From contig OY540809.1 in the NCBI GenBank assembly GCA_961205875.1, positions 32,500,267 through 32,564,266 of the forward strand: a stretch of DNA of 64,000 nt. The letters run 5' to 3'. The stretch is from Sialis fuliginosa (Eukaryota; Arthropoda; Insecta; Megaloptera; Sialidae). Under the pieces are notes generated by a model that made no database searches, was not told where the DNA came from, and saw only the letters and a program-made list of their open reading frames with translations. Made by a program: the position numbers and the translations under genes. Below are positions 23,926-38,137 of this stretch, piece after piece. Numbering within the stretch: position 1 is the stretch's first letter; each line of letters starts with the position of its first letter.

Positions 23926-24190
23926 TATTTTTAATTTTAAAAAAGAATTGTGTCGAAAATCATCATTTGACTCAAATTACATCAAATAATGTCAAATCTA
24001 GTCATTTAAACACTAAATTTCCGATAAGTATCTAAACTGATGGAATTGAATTAAAATAATTTGATCCGATTGTTATTGGTACGAATCGAGACGTTTATTA
24101 TCAAAATAGACCGTTTTAATACAAATCGAGTCGATTTGCAGTTGATGTTATATGTTTATTTAGGTGTATGATTTAGTTTATGTTTAATGC
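23926..24190 (+). repeat. Core element copy 15 (type A')
   Basis: 265 bp; private change ACCGTTTTAAT for ACCGATTTAAT near 24111. Confidence 0.92.
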
Positions 24191-26764
24191 TTATGTTTAT
24201 GTTTATGTTTATGTTTATTTTATAATTTATGTTTATGTTTATGTTTATGTTTATGTTTATGTTTATGTTTATGTTTATGTTTATGTTTATGTTTATGTTT
24301 ATGTTTATGTTTATGTTTATGTTTATGTTTATGTTTATGTTTATGTTTATGTTTATGTTTATGTTTATGTTTATGTTTATGTTTATGTTTATGTTTATGT
24401 TTATGTTTATGTTTATGTTTATGTTTATGTTTATGTTTATGTTTATGTTTATGTTTATGTTTATGTTTATGTTTATGTTTATGTTTAAATTTATGTTTAT
24501 GTTTATGTTTATGTTTATGTTTATGTTTATGTTTATGTTTATGTTTATGTTTATGTTTATGTTTATGTTTATGTTTATGTTTATGTTTATGTTTATGTTT
24601 ATGTTTATGATTATGTTTATGTTTATGTTTATGTTTATGTTTATGTTTATGTTTATGTTTATGTTTATGTTTATGTTTATGTTTATGTTTATGTTTATGT
24701 TTATGTTTATGTTTATGTTTATGTTTATGTTTATGTTTATGTTTATGTTTATGTTTAAGTTTGTTTAAATTTAAGTTTATATTTTAATTTATGTTTAAAT
24801 TTATGTTTAAATTTATGTTTAAATTTATGTTTAAATTTAAGTTTATGTTTTAATTTATGTTTAAATTTATGTTTTAATTTATGTTTAAATTTATGTTTAA
24901 ATTTATGTCTAAATTTATTTTAAATTTATGTTTAAATTTATGTTTAAATTTAAGTTTATGTTTTAATTTATGTTTAAATTTATGTTTTAATTTATGTTTA
25001 AATTTATGTTTAAAATTATGTTTATTTATGTTTAAATTTATGTTTAAATTTATGTCTAAATTTATTTTAAATTTATGTTTAAATTTATGTTTAAATTTAA
25101 GTTTATGTTTTAATTTATGTTTAAATTTATGTTTAAATTTATGTTTAAATTTATGTTTAAATTTATGTTTAAATTTATGTTTAAATTTATGTTTGAATTT
25201 ATGTTTTAATTTATGTTTAAATTTATGTTTAAATTTATGTTTAAAATTTATGTTTAAAATTTATGTTTAAATTTATGTTTAAATTTATGTTTAAATTTAT
25301 GTTTAAATTTATGTTTGAATTTATGTTTTAATTTATGTTTAAATTTATGTTTAAATTTATGTTTAAATTTATGTTTAAATTTATGTTTAAATTTATGTTT
25401 AAATTTATGTTTAAATTTATGTTTTAATTTATGTTTAAATTTATGTTTAAATTTATGTTTAAATTTATGTTTAAATTTATGTTTAAATTTATGTTTTAAA
25501 TTTATGTTAAAATTTATGTTTAAATTTATGTTTAAATTTATGTCTAAATTTATGTTTTAATTTATGTTTAAATTTATTTTTAAATTTAAGTTTATGTTTA
25601 AATTTATGTTTAAATTTATGTTTAAATTTATGTTTAAATTTATGTTAATTTATGTTTAATTTATGTTTAAATTTATGTTTAAATTTATGTTTAAATTTTA
25701 TGTTTAAGTGTTAGTTTATGTCTAATTTATTTTAAATTTATGTTTAAATTTATGTTTCAGTTTATGTTTTAATTTATGTTCAAATTCATGTTTAAATTCA
25801 TGTTTAAATTTATGTTTAAATTTATGTTTAAATTTATGTTTAAATTTATGTTTAAATTTAAGTCTAAATTTATTTTAAATTTATGTTTAAATTTATGTTT
25901 AAATTTATGTTTAAATTTAAGTTTATGTTTTAATTTATGTTTAAATTTATGTTTAAATTTATGTTTAAATTTATGTTTAAATTTATGTTTAAATTTATGT
26001 TTAAATTTATGTTTAAATTTATGTTTAAATTTATGTTTAAATTTATGTTTAAATTTATGTTTAAATTTATGTTTAAATTTATGTCTAAATTTATTTTAAA
26101 TTTATATGTAAATTTATGTTTAAATTTAAGTTTATGTTTTAATTTATGTTTAAATTTATGTTTAAATTTATGTTAAAATTTATGTTTAAATTTATGTTTA
26201 AATTTATGTTTAAATTTATGTTTAAATTAATGTTTAAATTTATTGTTTAAATTTATGTCTAAATTTATGTCTAAATTTATTTTAAATTTATGTTTAAATT
26301 TATGTTTAAATTTATGTTTAAATTTATGTCTAAATTTATTTTAAATTTATATTTAAATTTATGTTTAAATTTAAGTTTATGTTTAAATTTATGTTTAAAA
26401 TTTATGTTTAAATTTATGTTTAAATTTATGTTTCAGTTTATGTTTAAGTTTATGTTTTAATTTATGTTTAAATTTATGTTTAAATTTATGTTTTAATTTA
26501 TGCTTAAATTTATGTTTAAATTTATGTTTAAATTTATGTTTAAATTTATGTTTCAGTTTATGTTTAAATTTATGTTTCAGTTTATGTTTTAATTTATGTT
26601 TAAATTCATGTTTAAATTCATGTTTAAATTTATGTTTTAATTTATGTTTAAATTTTATGTTTAAATTTATGTTTAAATTTATGTTTAAATTTATGTTTAA
26701 ATTTATGTTTAAATTTATGTTTCAGTTTATGTTTAAGTTTATGTTTTAATTTATGTTTAAATTT
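24191..26764 (+). repeat. Right arm 15
   Basis: Hexamer to about 24756 with TTTATTTTATAATTTATG near 24215 (shared only with arm 19). Then a 2 kb 12-mer field with several phase breaks (near 25021, 25645, 25697, 26242) and irregular spacers. Confidence 0.88.
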
Positions 26765-26782
26765 ATGTTTAAATTTAAACAT

Positions 26783-27420
26783 AAGTTTAATCATAAATTT
26801 AGACATAAATTAAAACATAAACTTAAATTTAAACATAAACATAAATTTAAACATTCATTTTAAACATAAATTTAAACATAAATTTAATCATAAATTTAAA
26901 CATAATTTGAAATATAAATTAAAACATAAACTTAAACATAAACTTAAACATAAATTTAAACATAAACTTAAACATAAACTTAAATAATAAACATAAACAT
27001 TAACATAAACATAAACGTAAACATTAACTTAAACATAAATATAAACATAAACATAAACATAAACATAAACATAAACATAAACATAAACATAAACATAAAC
27101 ATAAACATAAACATAAACATAAACATAAACATAAACATAAACATAAACATAAACATAAACATAAACATAAACATAAACATAAACATAAACATAAACATAA
27201 ACATAAACATAAACATAAACATAAACATAAACATAAACATAAACATAAACATAAACATAAACATAAACATAAACATAAACATAAACATAAACATAAACAT
27301 AAACATAAACATAAACATAAACATAAACATAAACATAAACATAAACATTAACATAAACATAAACGTAAACATTAACTTAAACATAAATATAAACATAAAC
27401 ATTAACATAAACATAAACAT
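26783..27420 (-). repeat. Inverted left arm of core 16 (extended, 638 bp)
   Basis: Follows the palindrome at 26765-26782. It has TTTAATCATAAATTTAAAC where type A' arms have TTTAATCTTAAATTT, an extra A at AAATAATAAAC near 26984, and a pure tract of about 305 bp. Confidence 0.9.
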
Positions 27421-27685
27421 TATTTTTAATTGTAAAAAAGAATTGTGTCGAAAATCATCATTTGACTCAAATTACATCAAATAATGTCAAATCTAGTCAT
27501 TTAAACACTAAATTTCCGATAAGTATCTAAACTGATGGAATTGAATTAAAATAATTTGATCCGATTGTTATTGGTACGAATCGAGTCGTTTATTATCAAA
27601 ATAGACCGATTTAATACAAATCGAGTCGATTTGCAGTTGATGTTATATGTTTATTTAGGTGTATGATTTAGTTTATGTTTAATGC
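27421..27685 (+). repeat. Core element copy 16 (type A)
   Basis: 265 bp; ATCGAGTCGTTTATT replaces ATCGAGACGTTTATT near 27580, making both AATCGAG words continue as AATCGAGTCG. Confidence 0.92.
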
Positions 27686-29331
27686 TTATGTTTATGTTTA
27701 TGTTTATGTTTATTTTAAAATTTATGTTTATGTTTATGTTTATGTTTATGTTTATGTTTATGTTTATGTTTATGTTTATGTTTATGTTTATGTTTATGTT
27801 TTATGTTTATGTTTATGTTTATGTTTATGTTTATGTTTATGTTTATGTTTATGTTATGTTTATGTTTATGTTTATGTTTATGTTTATGATTATGTTTATG
27901 TTTATGTTTATGTTTATGTTTATGTTTATGTTTATGTTGTTTATGTTTATGTTTATGTTTATGTTTATGTTTATGTTTATGTTTATGTTTATGTTTATGT
28001 TTATGTTTATGTTTATGTTTATGTTTATGTTTATGTTTATGTTTATGTTTATGTTTATGTTTAAGTTTATGTTTATGTTATTATGTTTATGTTTATGTTT
28101 ATGTTTATGTTTATGTTTATGTTTATGTTTATGTTTATGTTTATGTTTATGTTTATGTTTATGTTTATGTTTATGTTTATGTTTATGTTTATGTTTATGT
28201 TTATGTTTATGTTTATGTTTATGTTTATGTTTATGTTTATGTTTATGTTTATGTTTATGTTTATGTTTATGTTATGTTTATGTTTATGTTTATGTTTATG
28301 TTTATGTTTATGTTTATGTTTATGTTTATGTTTATGTTTATGTTTATGTTTAGTTGTATGTTTATGTTTATGTTTATGTTTATGTTTATGTTTATGTTTA
28401 TGTTTATGTTTATGTTTATGTTTATGTTTATGTTTATGTTTATGTTTATGTTTAAGTTTGTTTAAATTTAAGTTTATATTTTAATTTATGTTTAAATTTA
28501 TGTTTAAATTTATGTTTAAATTTATGTTTAAATTTAAGTTTATGTTTTAATTTATGTTTAAATTTATGTTTTAATTTATGTTTAAATTTATGTTTAAATT
28601 TATGTCTAAATTTATTTTAAATTTATGTTTAAATTTATGTTTAAATTTAAGTTTATGTTTTAATTTATGTTTAAATTTATGTTTTAATTTATGTTTAAAT
28701 TTATGTTTAAATTTATGTTTAAATTTATGTTTAAATTTATGTTTAAATTTATGTTTAAATTTATGTCTAAATTTATTTTAAATTTATGTTTAAATTTATG
28801 TTTAAATTTAAGTTTATGTTTTAATTTATGTTTAAATTTATGTTTAAATTTATGTTTAAATTTATGTTTGAATTTATGTTTTAATTTATGTTTAAATTTA
28901 TGTTTAAATTTATGTTTAAATTTATGTTTAAATTTATGTTTAAATTTATGTTTAAATTTATGTTTGAATTTATGTTTTAATTTATGTTTAAATTTATGTT
29001 TAAATTTATGTTTAAATTTATGTTTAAATTTATGTTTAAATTTATGTTTAAATTTATGTTTAAATTTATGTTTTAATTTATGTTTAAATTTATGTTTAAA
29101 TTTATGTTTAAATTTATGTTTAAATTTATGTTTAAATTTATGTTTAAATTTATGTTTCAGTTTATGTTTTAATTTATGTTTAAATTCATGTTTAAATTCA
29201 TGTTTAAATTTATGTTTTAATTTATGTTTAAATTTATGTTTAAATTTATGTTTAAATTTATGTTTAAATTTATGTTTAAATTTATGTTTCAGTTTATGTT
29301 TAAGTTTATGTTTTAATTTATGTTTAAATTT
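27686..29331 (+). repeat. Right arm 16 (phase-slipped hexamer tract)
   Basis: The hexamer tract to about 28453 has at least six insertions or deletions that shift the 6-bp phase: near 27801, 27853, 27938, 28079, 28272 and 28352. Most other arms have none or one. The 12-mer field to 29331 looks ordinary. Confidence 0.88.
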
Positions 29332-29349
29332 ATGTTTAAATTTAAACAT

Positions 29350-29944
29350 AAATTTAATCATAAATTTAGACATAAATTAAAACATAAACTTAAATTTAAA
29401 CATAAACATAAATTTAAACATTCATTTTAAACATAAATTTAAACATAAATTTAATCATAAATTTAAACATAATTTGAAATATAAATTAAAACATAAACTT
29501 AAACATAAACTTAAACATAAATTTAAACATAAACTTAAACATAAACTTAAATATAAACATAAACATTAACATAAACATAAACGTAAACATTAACTTAAAC
29601 ATAAATATAAACATAAACATAAACATAAACATAAACATAAACATAAACATAAACATAAACATAAAAATAAACATAAACATAAACATAAACATAAACATAA
29701 ACATAAACATAAACATAAACATAAACATAAACATAAACATAAACATAAACATAAACATAAACATAAACATAAACATAAACATAAACATAAACATAAACAT
29801 AAACATAAACATAAACATAAACATAAACATAAACATAAACATAAACATAAACATAAACATAAACATAAACATTAACATAAACATAAACGTAAACATTAAC
29901 TTAAACATAAATATAAACATAAACATTAACATAAACATAAACAT
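29350..29944 (-). repeat. Inverted left arm of core 17 (extended, 595 bp)
   Basis: Follows the palindrome at 29332-29349. The pure tract is interrupted once by ATAAAAATAAAC near 29662, a marker shared with the arm of core 20. Confidence 0.9.
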
Positions 29945-30209
29945 TATTTTTAATTGTAAAAAAGAATTGTGTCGAAAATCATCATTTGACTCAAATTACA
30001 TCAAATAATGTCAAATCTAGTCATTTAAACACTAAATTTCCGATAAGTATCTAAACTGATGGAATTGAATTAAAATAATTTGATCCGATTGTTATTGGTA
30101 CGAATCGAGACGTTTATTATCAAAATAGACCGATTTAATACAAATCGAGTCGATTTGCAGTTGATGTTATATGTTTATTTAGGTGTATGATTTAGTTTAT
30201 GTTTAATGC
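29945..30209 (+). repeat. Core element copy 17 (type A)
   Basis: 265 bp, matching copy 1 at the type A diagnostic positions. Confidence 0.92.
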
Positions 30210-32108
30210 TTATGTTTATGTTTATGTTTATGTTTATTTTAAAATTTATGTTTATGTTTATGTTTATGTTTATGTTTATGTTTATGTTTATGTTTATGTT
30301 TATGTTTATGTTTATGTTTATGTTTATGTTTATGTTTATGTTTATGTTTATGTTTATGTTTATGTTTATGTTTATGTTTATGTTTATGTTTATGTTTATG
30401 TTTATGTTTATGTTTATGTTTATGTTTATGTTTATGTTTATGTTTATGTTTATGTTTATGTTTATGTTTATGTTTATGTTTATGTTTATGTTTATGTTTA
30501 TGTTTATGTTTATGTTTATGTTTATGTTTATGTTTATGTTTATGTTTATGTTTATGTTCATGTTTATGTTTATGTTTATGTTTATGTTTATGTTTATGTT
30601 TATGTTTAAGTTTGTTTAAATTTAAGTTTATATTTTAATTTATGTTTAAGTTTATGTTTTAATTTATGTTTAAATTTAAGTTTATGTTTTAATTTATGTT
30701 TAAATTTAAGTTTATGTTTTATTTATGTTTAAATTCATGTTTAAATTTATGTTTAAATTTAAGTTTAAATTTATGTTAAAATTTATGTTTAAATTTATGT
30801 TTAAATTTATGTTTAAATTTATGTCTAAATTTATTTTAAATTTATGTTTAAATTTATGTTTAAATTTATGTCTAAATTTATGTTTAAATTTATGTTTAAA
30901 TTCATGTCTAAATTTATTTTAAATTTATGTTTAAATTTATGTTTAAATTTATGTTTAAATTTATGTTTAAATTTATGTTTAAATTTATGTTTAAATTTAT
31001 GTTTAAATTTAAGTTTATGTTTTAATTTATGTTTAAATTTATGTTTAAATTTATGTTTATGTTTAAATTTATGTTTATGTTTAAATTTATGTTTAAATTT
31101 AAGTTTATGTTTTAATTTATGTTTAAATTCATGTTTAAATTCATGTTTAAATTCATGTTTAAATTTATGTTTAAATTTATGTTTAAATTTATGTTTAAAT
31201 TTATGTTTAAATTTATGTTTAAATTTATGTTTAAATTTATGTTTAAATTTATGTTTAAATTTATGTTTAAATTTATGTCTAAATTTATTTTAAATTTATG
31301 TCTAAATTTATTTTAAATTTATGTTTAAATTTATGTTTAAATTTATGTTTAAATTTATGTCTAAATTTATTTTAAATTTATATTTAAATTTATGTTTAAA
31401 TTTAAGTTTATGTTTAAATTTATGTTTGAATTTATGTTTAAATTTATGTTTAAATTTATGTTTCAGTTTATGTTTAAGTTTATGTTTTAATTTATGTTTA
31501 AATTTATGTTTAAATTTATGTTTTAATTTATGCTTAAATTTATGTTTAAAATTATGTTTAAATTTATGTTTAAATTTATGTTTCAGTTTATGTTTAAGTT
31601 TATGATTCAGTTTATGTTTTAATTTATGTTTAAATTCATGTTTAAATTCATGTTTAAATTTATGTTTTAATTTATGTTTAAATTTATGTTTAAATTTACG
31701 TTTTATATGTTTAAATTTATGTTTAAATTTACGTTTTAATTTATGTTTAAATTTATGTTTAAATTTATGTTTAAATTTATGTTTAAATTTATGTTTCAGT
31801 TTATGTTTAAGTTTATGTTTTAATTTATGTTTAAATTTATGTTTAAATTTATGTTTAAATTTATGTTTAAATTTATGTTTAAATTTATGTTTAAATTTAT
31901 GTTTAAATTTTAGGTTTCGATTTATGTCTAAATTTATTTTAAATTTATGTTTAAATTTATGTTTAAATTTAAGTTTATGTTTTAATTTATGTTTAAGTTT
32001 ATGTTTTAATTTATGTTTAAATTTATGTTTAAATTTATGTTTAAATTTATGTTTAAATTTATGTTTCAATTTATGTTTAAGTTTATGTTTTAATTTATGT
32101 TTAAATTT
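30210..32108 (+). repeat. Right arm 17
   Basis: The hexamer tract resembles arm 11 (TTTATTTTAAAA near 30236, TTCATG near 30557). From about 30620 the 12-mer field follows right arm 12. A local difference is ACGTTTTATATGTTTAAATT near 31699, a phase break absent from arm 12. Confidence 0.88.
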
Positions 32109-32126
32109 ATGTTTAAATTTAAACAT

Positions 32127-32769
32127 AAATTTAATCATAAATTTAGACATAAATTAAAACATAAACTTAAATTTAAACATAAACATAAATTTAAACATTC
32201 ATTTTAAACATAAATTTAAACATAAATTTAATCTTAAATTTAAACATAATTTGAAATATAAATTAAAACATAAACTTAAACATAAACTTAAACATAAATT
32301 TAAACATAAACTTAAACATTAACTTAAATATAAACATAAACATTAACATAAACATAAACGTAAACATTAACTTAAACATAAATATAAACATAAACATAAA
32401 CATAAACATAAACATAAACATAAACATAAACATAAACATAAACATAAACATAAACATAAACATAAACATAAACATAAACATAAACATAAACATAAACATA
32501 AACATAAACATAAACATAAACATAAACATAAACATAAACATAAACATAAACATAAACATAAACATAAACATAAACATAAACATAAACATAAACATAAACA
32601 TAAACATAAACATAAACATAAACATAAACATAAACATAAACATAAACATAAACATAAACATAAACATAAACATAAACATAAACATAAACATAAACATTAA
32701 CATAAACATAAACGTAAACATTAACTTAAACATAAATATAAACATAAACATAAACATAAACATAAACAT
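32127..32769 (-). repeat. Inverted left arm of core 18 (extended, 643 bp)
   Basis: Follows the palindrome at 32109-32126; pure tract of about 310 bp between the two modules; TTTAATCTTAAATTT as in other type A' arms. Confidence 0.9.
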
Positions 32770-32995
32770 TATTTTTAATTTTAAAAAAGAATTGTGTCGA
32801 AAATCATCATTTGACTCAAATTACATCAAATAATGTCAAATCTAGTCATTTAAACACTAAATTTCCGATAAGTATCTAAACTGATGGAATTGAATTAAAA
32901 TATTATCAAAATAGACCGATTTAATACAAATCGAGTCGATTTGCAGTTGATGTTATATGTTTATTTAGGTGTATGATTTAGTTTATGTTTAATGC
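32770..32995 (+). repeat. Core element copy 18 (type A', 39-bp deletion)
   Basis: 226 bp. The sequence jumps from GAATTAAAATA to TTATCAAAATAG at about 32902, removing the segment with GATCCG, GGTACG and the first AATCGAG word. The TGACTCA heptamer and the 17-bp dyad remain. Confidence 0.93.
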
Positions 32996-34626
32996 TTATG
33001 TTTATGTTTATGTTTATGTTTATTTTAAAATTTATGTTTATGTTTATGTTTATGTTTATGTTTATGTTTATGTTTATGTTTATGTTTATGTTTATGTTTA
33101 TGTTTATGTTTATGTTTATGTTTATGTTTATGTTTATGTTTATGTTTATGTTTATGTTTATGTTTATGTTTATGTTTATGTTTATGTTTATGTTTATGTT
33201 TATGTTTATGTTTATGTTTATGTTTATGTTTATGTTTATGTTTATGTTTATGTTTATGTTTATGTTTATGTTTATGTTTATGTTTATGTTTATGTTTATG
33301 TTTATGTTTATGTTTATGTTTATGTTTATGTTTATGTTTATGTTTATGTTTATGTTTATGTTTATGTTTATGTTTATGTTTATGTTTATGTTTATGTTTA
33401 TGTTTATGTTTATGTTTATGTTTATGTTTATGTTTATGTTTATGTTTATGTTTATGTTTATGTTTATGTTTATGTTTATGTTTATGTTTATGTTTATGTT
33501 TATGTTTATGTTTATGTTTATGTTTATGTTTATGTTTATGTTTATGTTTATGTTTATGTTTATGTTTATGTTTATGTTTATGTTTATGTTTATGTTTATG
33601 TTTATGTTTATGTTTATGTTTAAGTTTGTTTAAATTTAAGTTTATATTTTAATTTATGTTTAAATTTATGTTTAAATTTATGTTTAAATTTATGTTTAAA
33701 TTTAAGTTTAAATTTATGTTTAAATTTATGTCTAAATTTATTTTAAATTTATATTTAAATTTATGTTTAAATTTAAGTTTATGTTTAAATTTATGTTTGA
33801 ATTTATGTTTAAATTTATGTTTAAATTTATGTTTCAGTTTATGTTTAAGTTTATGTTTTAATTTATGTTTAAATTTATGTTTAAATTTATGTTTTAATTT
33901 ATGCTTAAATTTATGTTTAAATTTATGTTTAAATTTATGTTTAAATTTATGTTTCAGTTTATGTTTAAGTTTATGATTTAATTTACGTTTAAATTTATGT
34001 TTAAATTTATGTTTAAATTTATGTTTAAATTTATGTTTAAATTTATGTTTAAATTTATGTTTAAATTTATGTTTAAATTTATGTTTAAATTTATGTTTAA
34101 ATTTATGTTTCAGTTTATGTTTTAATTTATGTTTAAATTCATGTTTAAATTCATGTTTAAATTTATGTTTTAATTTATGTTTAAATTTATGTTTAAGTTT
34201 ATGTTTTAATTTATGTTTAAATTTATGTTTAAATTTACGTTTTAATTTATGTTTAAATTTATGTTTAAATTTATGTTTAAATTTATGTTTAAATTTATGT
34301 TTCAGTTTATGTTTAAGTTTATGTTTTAATTTATGTTTAAATTTATGTTTAAATTTATGTTTAAATTTATGTTTAAATTTATGTTTAAATTTATGTTTAA
34401 ATTTATGTTTAAATTTATGTTTAAATTTTAGGTTTCGATTTATGTCTAAATTTATTTTAAATTTATGTTTAAATTTATGTTTAAATTTAAGTTTATGTTT
34501 TAATTTATGTTTAAGTTTATGTTTTAATTTATGTTTAAATTTATGTTTAAATTTATGTTTAAATTTATGTTTAAATTTATGTTTCAATTTATGTTTAAGT
34601 TTATGTTTTAATTTATGTTTAAATTT
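32996..34626 (+). repeat. Right arm 18
   Basis: After TTTATTTTAAAA the hexamer tract 33031-33618 is 98 perfect copies, lacking the TTTAAG and TATCTTTATG interruptions of arms 13 and 14. The 12-mer field matches theirs apart from two or three extra words. Confidence 0.9.
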
Positions 34627-34668
34627 ATGTTTAAATTTAAACATAAATTTATGTTTAAATTTAAACAT
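34627..34668. repeat. Double strand-switch palindrome
   Basis: Palindromes at 34627-34644 and 34651-34668, the same double arrangement as at 20720 and 23217. Confidence 0.9.
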
Positions 34669-35341
34669 AAATTTAATCATAAATTTAGACATAAATTAAA
34701 ACATAAACTTAAATTTAAACATAAACATAAATTTAAACATTCATTTTAAACATAAATTTAAACATAAATTTAATCTTAAATTTAAACATAATTTGAAATA
34801 TAAATTAAAACATAAACTTAAACATAAACTTAAACATAAATTTAAACATAAACTTAAACATTAACTTAAATATAAACATAAACATTAACATAAACATAAA
34901 CGTAAACATTAACTTAAACATAAATATAAACATAAACATAAACATAAACATAAACATAAACATAAACATAAACATAAACATAAACATAAACATAAACATA
35001 AACATAAACATAAACATAAACATAAACATAAACATAAACATAAACATAAACATAAACATAAACATAAACATAAACATAAACATAAACATAAACATAAACA
35101 TAAACATAAACATAAACATAAACATAAACATAAACATAAACATAAACATAAACATAAACATAAACATAAACATAAACATAAACATAAACATAAACATAAA
35201 CATAAACATAAACATAAACATAAACATAAACATAAACATAAACATAAACATAAACATAAACATAAACATTAACATAAACATAAACGTAAACATTAACTTA
35301 AACATAAATATAAACATAAACATAAACATAAACATAAACAT
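34669..35341 (-). repeat. Inverted left arm of core 19 (extended, 673 bp)
   Basis: Pure tract of about 340 bp between duplicated modules; one hexamer longer than the arm of core 15, its counterpart. Confidence 0.9.
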
Positions 35342-35606
35342 TATTTTTAATTTTAAAAAAGAATTGTGTCGAAAATCATCATTTGACTCAAATTACATCA
35401 AATAATGTCAAATCTAGTCATTTAAACACTAAATTTCCGATAAGTATCTAAACTGATGGAATTGAATTAAAATAATTTGATCCGATTGTTATTGGTACGA
35501 ATCGAGACGTTTATTATCAAAATAGACCGATTTAATACAAATCGAGTCGATTTGCAGTTGATGTTATATGTTTATTTAGGTGTATGATTTAGTTTATGTT
35601 TAATGC
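35342..35606 (+). repeat. Core element copy 19 (type A')
   Basis: 265 bp; lacks the ACCGTTTTAAT change of its counterpart copy 15. Confidence 0.92.
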
Positions 35607-38119
35607 TTATGTTTATGTTTATGTTTATGTTTATTTTATAATTTATGTTTATGTTTATGTTTATGTTTATGTTTATGTTTATGTTTATGTTTATGTTTAT
35701 GTTTATGTTTATGTTTATGTTTATGTTTATGTTTATGTTTATGTTTATGTTTATGTTTATGTTTATGTTTATGTTTATGTTTATGTTTATGTTTATGTTT
35801 ATGTTTATGTTTATGTTTATGTTTATGTTTATGTTTATGTTTATGTTTATGTTTATGTTTATGTTTATGTTTATGTTTATGTTTAAATTTATGTTTATGT
35901 TTATGTTTATGTTTATGTTTATGTTTATGTTTATGTTTATGTTTATGTTTATGTTTATGTTTATGTTTATGTTTATGTTTATGTTTATGTTTATGTTTAT
36001 GTTTATGTTTATGTTTATGTTTATGTTTATGTTTATGTTTATGTTTATGTTTATGTTTATGTTTATGTTTATGTTTATGTTTATGTTTATGTTTATGTTT
36101 ATGTTTATGTTTATGTTTATGTTTATGTTTATGTTTATGTTTATGTTTATGTTTATGTTTATGTTTAAGTTTGTTTAAATTTAAGTTTATATTTTAATTT
36201 ATGTTTAAATTTATGTTTAAATTTATGTTTAAATTTAAGTTTGTGTTTTAATTTATGTTTAAATTTATGTTTTAATTTATGTTTAAATTTATGTTTAAAT
36301 TTATGTCTAAATTTATTTTAAATTTATGTTTAAATTTATGTTTAAATTTAAGTTTATGTTTTAATTTATATTTAAATTTATGTTTTAATTTATGTTTAAA
36401 TTTATGTTTAAATTTATGTTTAAATTTATGTTTAAATTTATGTTTAAATTTATGTTTAAATTTATGTCTAAATTTATTTTAAATTTATGTTTAAATTTAT
36501 GTTTAAATTTAAGTTTATGTTTTAATTTATGTTTAAATTTATGTTTAAATTTATGTTTAAATTTATGTTTAAATTTATGTTTAAATTTATGTTTAAATTT
36601 ATGTTTGAATTTATGTTTTAATTTATGTTTAAATTTATGTTTAAATTTATGTTTAAATTTATGTTTAAATTTATGTTTAAATTTATGTTTAAATTTATGT
36701 TTAAATTTATGTTTAAATTTATGTTTAAATTTATGTTTGAATTTATGTTTTAATTTATGTTTAAATTTATGTTTAAATTTATGTTTAAATTTATGTTTAA
36801 ATTTATGTTTAAATTTATGTTTAAATTTATGTTTAAATTTATGTTTAAATTTATGTTTAAATTTATGTTTAAATTTATGTTAAAATTTATGTTTAAATTT
36901 ATGTTTAAATTTATGTCTAAATTTATGTTTTAATTTATGTTTAAATTTATTTTTAAATTTAAGTTTATGTTTAAATTTATGTTTAAATTTATGTTTAAAT
37001 TTATGTTTAAATTTATGTTTTAATTTATGTTTAAATTTATGTTTAAATTTATGTTTAAATTTATGTTTAAATTTATGTTTCAGTTTATGTTTAAGTTTAT
37101 GTCTAAATTTATTTTAAATTTATGTTTAAATTTATGTTTCAGTTTATGTTTTAATTTATGTTCAAATTCATGTTTAAATTCATGTTTAAATTTATGTTTA
37201 AATTTATGTTTAAATTTATGTTTAAATTTATGTTTAAATTTAAGTCTAAATTTATTTTAAATTTATGTTTAAATTTATGTTTAAATTTATGTTTAAATTT
37301 ATGTTTAAATTTAAGTTTATGTTTTAATTTATGTTTAAATTTATGTTTAAATTTATGTTTAAATTTATGTTTAAATTTATGTTTAAATTTATGTTTAAAT
37401 TTATGTTTAAATTTATGTTTAAATTTATGTTTAAATTTATGTTTAAATTTATGTCTAAATTTATTTTAAATTTATATGTAAATTTATGTTTAAATTTAAG
37501 TTTATGTTTTAATTTATGTTTAAATTTATGTTTAAATTTATGTTAAAATTTATGTTTAAATTTATGCTTAAATTTATGTTTAAATTTATGTTTAAATTAA
37601 TGTTTAAATTTATGTTTAAATTTATGTCTAAATTTATGTCTAAATTTATTTTAAATTTATGTTTAAATTTATGTTTAAATTTATGTTTAAATTTATGTCT
37701 AAATTTATTTTAAATTTATATTTAAATTTATGTTTAAATTTAAGTTTATGTTTAAATTTATGTTTTAATTTATGTTTAAATTTATGTTTAAATTTATGTT
37801 TAAATTTATGTTTAAATTTATGTTTAAATTTATGTTTAAATTTATGTTTAAATTTATGTTTTAATTTATGTTTAAATTTATGTTTAAATTTATGTTTAAA
37901 TTTATGTTTAAATTTATGTTTAAATTTATGTTTAAATTTATGTTTCAGTTTATGTTTTAATTTATGTTTAAATTCATGTTTAAATTCATGTTTAAATTTA
38001 TGTTTTAATTTATGTTTAAATTTATGTTTAAATTTATGTTTAAATTTATGTTTAAATTTATGTTTAAATTTATGTTTCAGTTTATGTTTAAGTTTATGTT
38101 TTAATTTATGTTTAAATTT
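35607..38119 (+). repeat. Right arm 19
   Basis: Hexamer to about 36166 with the TTTATTTTATAATTTATG marker, then a 1.9 kb 12-mer field parallel to arm 15 but with fewer phase breaks. Confidence 0.88.
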
Positions 38120-38137
38120 ATGTTTAAATTTAAACAT

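Larger units (their letters stand above)
16394..27685 (+). repeat. Segmental block, first copy (partner at 30210-38985)
   Basis: The order of arms, marker interruptions and cores in this block is repeated at 30210-38985: arm 12 matches arm 17, the core 13/14 unit matches the core 18 unit, core 15 with its TTTATTTTATAATTTATG-marked arm matches core 19, and core 16 matches core 20. The second copy has one fewer 2.5 kb unit. This is inferred from matching interruption patterns and frame translations; it was not aligned base by base. Confidence 0.75.
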
